From Simkania sp. (GTDB lineage: Bacteria; Chlamydiota; Chlamydiia; Chlamydiales; Rhabdochlamydiaceae), in NCBI GenBank assembly GCA_018333475.1, contig JAGXTH010000045.1, positions 1 to 56,554 of the forward strand: 56,554 nt of DNA, written 5' to 3'. The notes under the pieces are model-generated. The model did no database searches and had not been told where the DNA came from. It was given only the letters and a program-made list of their open reading frames with translations. The translations under genes were made by a program, and so were the position numbers. The first letter of the stretch is position 1. The number at the start of each line of letters is the position of its first letter. Below, one piece after another: positions 53,625-56,554 of the stretch.

Positions 53625-54980
53625 ATGTGGAGGGTTATGTTTGCTAAGGAATTATTAAGCGCTTTCAATCATAGCATTACATTGTTTGCTATTTTTCCTG
53701 CGATTATTTGTATTGGTCTCTATCTTACTTTCAAATTGCGATGTATCCAGATTTCTCATCTTAAAAGAAGCTTTGAATACCTGACTAAGAAGGACACGAA
53801 TGAAGGTAGCATTAGCCGATTTGGTGCTATTTCAGCTGTATTATCGGGGAATTTTGGCACGGGAAACATTTCAGGCATGGCAATAGCATTGAGCACAGGA
53901 GGGCCTGGTGCATTGGTGTGGATGTGGATCATGGTGTTTTTAGGATCCGCTATTCAATATGCTAGCTGTGTTTTAGGTGTGAAATTTCGGATTAAGACGG
54001 ATAAAAATGAGTATGTAGGCGGCCCCATGTATTATTTACGTGATGGCTTAGGGTATAGAAATATGGCTATTTTGTTCTCCTTATTCACAATTTTCGGCGC
54101 CATTTCTGTTGGTAATTTTGCGCAAATCAATTCGATTATGCTTCCTTTGCAAAAAATGGGATGGAATCCTTTGTACTGCGCCATCGGCATTGCCGGAATG
54201 GTTGCTCTTGTTACTCTAGGTGGGATTCAACGATTGGCTAGCTTTTCCTCTATTATCGTCCCTTTTAAGGCGGCTCTTTATCTTGGAACAGGGTGTATTG
54301 TGATAGCTCTTAACTACGATAAGGTCCTACCAGCTTTTCAGATAATGTTTCAGCATGCATTTGATTTTTCCTCCATGGCAGGGGGGGTGATGGGAGCTGG
54401 GGTTCTTAGAGCGATGACAACGGGATTTGATCGTGGACTATTCGCTACAGATGCAGGAACTGGGATTGTACCTATTATGCAGGCAAGTGCTCGCTCTGCG
54501 CACCCTGTTGTAGATGGCATTGCCACTTTAGTGGCCCCTTTAATGGTGATGATTGTGTGTACAACGACGGGACTTATTCTCATTGTGACTGATGCTTGGC
54601 TAGAACCTAATCTACAAAGTACAAATATGGTGATCCACGCTTTTTCCCATGGCTTAGGTTCACCTGTAGGTGGATACATTGTCATTGCTGCGCTGATTCT
54701 ATTTGCCTATACGACGATTTTAGCTTGGTCGTACTGTGGAGAAAAAGCTCTGGAATTTTTAGTTGGGCCCGAAAGAGCACGTTGGTTTAGGTATGTATTC
54801 GTCACCTTGGTGCCTGTAGCTAGTTTTTTGCAAATGGACGTCATTTGGTCTCTTGCAGATACTGCTATAAGTTGCATGTTATTGACGAACTTAGTTGGAA
54901 TCACACTTCTTTCAAAGGGTGTTATAGAATCAAGTCGTCAGTTCAAGTTAAGTGATCAAAAAGCCAAATTGAGTTGCTAA
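53625..54980 (+). CDS. AGCS-family sodium:alanine/glycine symporter
   Basis: A 451-residue inner membrane protein with about 11 hydrophobic segments. Family motifs include SAVLSGNFGTGNISGMAIAL near residue 70 and GGPMYYLRDGLGYRNMA near 132, and FDRGLFATDAGTGIVPIMQA near 270. AGCS carriers import alanine or glycine with sodium. Two starts are possible (53625 and 53637); GGAGGG lies between them but is very close to the second. Chlamydia has such a permease (dagA, CT735) near the SET gene. Confidence 0.93.
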   Translation: MWRVMFAKELLSAFNHSITLFAIFPAIICIGLYLTFKLRCIQISHLKRSFEYLTKKDTNEGSISRFGAISAVLSGNFGTGNISGMAIALSTGGPGALVWMWIMVFLGSAIQYASCVLGVKFRIKTDKNEYVGGPMYYLRDGLGYRNMAILFSLFTIFGAISVGNFAQINSIMLPLQKMGWNPLYCAIGIAGMVALVTLGGIQRLASFSSIIVPFKAALYLGTGCIVIALNYDKVLPAFQIMFQHAFDFSSMAGGVMGAGVLRAMTTGFDRGLFATDAGTGIVPIMQASARSAHPVVDGIATLVAPLMVMIVCTTTGLILIVTDAWLEPNLQSTNMVIHAFSHGLGSPVGGYIVIAALILFAYTTILAWSYCGEKALEFLVGPERARWFRYVFVTLVPVASFLQMDVIWSLADTAISCMLLTNLVGITLLSKGVIESSRQFKLSDQKAKLSC

Positions 54981-55160
54981 ATTTTGATAGGGTAGGGATG
55001 TGTTTTTAGGGTCCCTCTATTGTAGTAAAAATCTTCCGGCTTTCGGGCACCTTGACTACATTGTAATATATAAAGTACCATTAGTGTAGCTTTCTAGAGT
55101 ATATTGTACATGTTTTTGATTGTTAGTTACTTGACAGCATCCCTTTCTTTTACCACGACG

Positions 55161-55188
55161 ACCGGCATCCGCCGGTAATCTTCTTTTT
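55161..55188 (+). terminator. Rho-independent terminator-like hairpin before the SDF transporter gene
   Basis: A 6-bp GC stem (ACCGGC with GCCGGT, loop ATCC) is followed by AATCTTCTTTTTTT. It is about 180 bp after the AGCS gene stop and 66 bp before the next start, so it probably separates the two transcripts. Confidence 0.6.
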
Positions 55189-55241
55189 TTTATTAGTATT
55201 TTTTTAAAAGACCTAAATCAATCCTAAAATGAGGGATGTCA

Positions 55242-56444
55242 ATGTTTCGTAAAATGCCGTTTATTCTATTGGCAATGATTATTTTTGCCAGTATAGCCCA
55301 CTCTTGGCTTCCGCTTTCATTGAAGTCTACTTTATATGCAGTGAGTCTGTCTCTTAAGTCGGTGATTGTATTTGTTTTACCGTTCCTGATTTTTGGGCTG
55401 CTATTCAAAACAGCTGTGCAGTTAGCTAAAAAGGCATCGAAGATGATCCTTTTTCTTTTATTGGCTGTTTGTGTTTCCAATTTTTTATCTACTTTATTGA
55501 GTTATACGGTAGGGCAGCTTGTCTATCGGTTTGATTTATCTATGACATTTCCCAATGAGGCGATTTCTTTACTACCAGCTTGGCAATTAACATTTCCAAA
55601 ATGGGTAGGTAATGATATCGCAATGTTTTCTGGATTGGCTTTGGGCGTTCTTTTGGGGTGGTGGAAGCCCAGTACAGCCGAAAAACTCTCTTTGCACCTG
55701 GAAAAGGGCATCGAAATCTTTCTGAAGACGTTTCTTTATGCAATTCCGTTATTTATTTTGGGGTTTGTCATCAAGATGAATCACGATCAGGTCATGACAC
55801 ATATTTTGCGTAACTATGCTTTGATTTTTTCTTTAATTGCCTGTGCTCTATTTTCTTATATTGGGTTTCTATATCTAGTAGCGAATCGCTTTAAAAGACA
55901 AGGCTTGACTACGAGCTTGAAAAACATGTTTCCAGCTGCAGTTGCAGGTTTTGGGAGTATGTCAAGCGCAGCGGCGATGCCTCTAACAATCTTAGGAACC
56001 GAAAAAAATTCTCAAGACCCTGATTTAGCGCGCTCGTTGATCCCAGCTACAGTCAATATTCACTTAATTGGAGACTGTTTTGCGATTCCCATTTTTGCTT
56101 TTGCAGTGCTTAAGAGCTTTGGAGTTGCAGAGCCCTCTTTGCTGAATTACTTAATGTTTGCTTCGTATTTTGTTTTGGCAAAGTTTTCTGTTGCTGCTGT
56201 CCCAGGTGGAGGTATCCTTGTGATGCTTCCCATTCTTGAGGGCTTACTAGGGTTTGATGCCGGTATGCTATCTTTGATTACAGCGCTCTATATTCTTTTT
56301 GATCCCGTTATTACGTGCGCAAATGTTCTTGGTAATGGTGGATTTGCGATGCTTTTGGACAGGTGTCTTAAGAGGCGAGTAAAAAAGCAAGCTGTGTGCT
56401 TTTCCGATACAGAAGGAAAAGGAGAGTATAATTCCGAGCGTTAA
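55242..56444 (+). CDS. SDF-family dicarboxylate/amino acid:cation symporter
   Basis: A 400-residue inner membrane protein. The C-terminal half has the sodium:dicarboxylate (GltPh-like) core: a serine-rich GFGSMSSAAAMPLT near residue 225 in the first re-entrant hairpin, SLIPATVNIHLIGDCFAIPI near 257, VPGGGILVMLPIL near 323, and DPVITCANVLGNG near 360 with the substrate-binding Asp/Asn. ATG 55242 is chosen because GAGGG lies 6 bp upstream; ATG 55236 is too close. It probably imports glutamate, aspartate or a dicarboxylate. Confidence 0.88.
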   Translation: MFRKMPFILLAMIIFASIAHSWLPLSLKSTLYAVSLSLKSVIVFVLPFLIFGLLFKTAVQLAKKASKMILFLLLAVCVSNFLSTLLSYTVGQLVYRFDLSMTFPNEAISLLPAWQLTFPKWVGNDIAMFSGLALGVLLGWWKPSTAEKLSLHLEKGIEIFLKTFLYAIPLFILGFVIKMNHDQVMTHILRNYALIFSLIACALFSYIGFLYLVANRFKRQGLTTSLKNMFPAAVAGFGSMSSAAAMPLTILGTEKNSQDPDLARSLIPATVNIHLIGDCFAIPIFAFAVLKSFGVAEPSLLNYLMFASYFVLAKFSVAAVPGGGILVMLPILEGLLGFDAGMLSLITALYILFDPVITCANVLGNGGFAMLLDRCLKRRVKKQAVCFSDTEGKGEYNSER

Positions 56445-56452
56445 GGTGCTAA

Positions 56453-56554
56453 GAAGCTGTACTAAAACTTGGTTCAGTCGATTTTGCAGGGCTTTTGAGT
56501 CGATTTTCGATCCAAATGATTGGGGGGCAATATCGACAAAGGTATATAGCCCCC
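56453..56554. repeat. Inverted-repeat element family B, copy cut by window end
   Basis: It begins GAAGCTGTACTAAAAC after TAA, and continues like the 14687 copy through the TATATAGCCCCC segment, with a 22-bp insertion relative to it (after TCGATTTT). The right end lies beyond the window. Confidence 0.85.

Overview
The window reads as chromosome from a Chlamydiota bacterium, most likely an 'environmental' chlamydia of the Waddlia/Parachlamydia type rather than a Chlamydia species. The evidence is gene order. Four blocks match chlamydial neighbourhoods as I recall them: zwf-pgl and pyrG-ruvX; pnp-rpsO-tadA; the run rpmE-prfA-prmC-ffh-rpsP-trmD-rplS-rnhB-gmk-(omega-like)-metG-recD2; and a SET-domain gene near an AGCS permease. 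Base composition looks to be in the low to mid 40s percent GC by eye, but no species is claimed.

Layout. 1-4.4 kb: two orphan genes, one a large protein with an OTU-protease-like Cys/His signature, flanked by a palindromic mobile repeat. 4.4-14.7 kb: carbon and nucleotide metabolism (zwf-opcA-pgl operon; pyrG-ruvX-cupin-release-factor-like operon; sdaA; PPi-type phosphofructokinase). 14.7-22.8 kb: an orphan region with three large proteins that share a repeated module ending in a YGrxHFxD motif. It is interrupted by an intact IS1380-family insertion sequence with a 5-bp target duplication and carries two families of short inverted-repeat elements. 22.8-41.1 kb: dense housekeeping genes, mostly translation and RNA.

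41.2-50 kb: an accessory region beginning at tRNA-Asn. A copy of the 3' half of this tRNA lies 3.6 kb downstream, as expected for an integrated island. The region holds an AbiE-type pair, an MNT gene with a truncated HEPN partner, a HEPN-like orphan, two paralogous toxin-first toxin-antitoxin pairs, a frameshifted antitoxin, a BrnT/BrnA pair and a decayed tyrosine integrase. 49.4-56.5 kb: an exported nucleoside-phosphorylase-like protein, three transporters, and a SET-domain protein like the chlamydial effector NUE.

Repeats. The most frequent is a 163-bp near-palindrome (family A) ending in TACCAAACGC / GCGTTTGGTA: five long copies plus a 78-bp derivative, with matching TTA or TAA duplications at four of the five sites where both ends are visible. 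A second family (B) has GAAGCTGTACTAAAAC ends, and one B element contains a complete A element. The window also carries unusually long perfect inverted repeats (26 to 45 bp arms), one inside the rnhB coding sequence.

The strongest candidates for something undescribed are the YGrxHFxD repeat-protein family with its mobile-element-rich setting, the toxin-first TA pairs in which the antitoxin's ribosome-binding site is embedded in the toxin's conserved LLGGNK codons, and the two families of palindromic elements.
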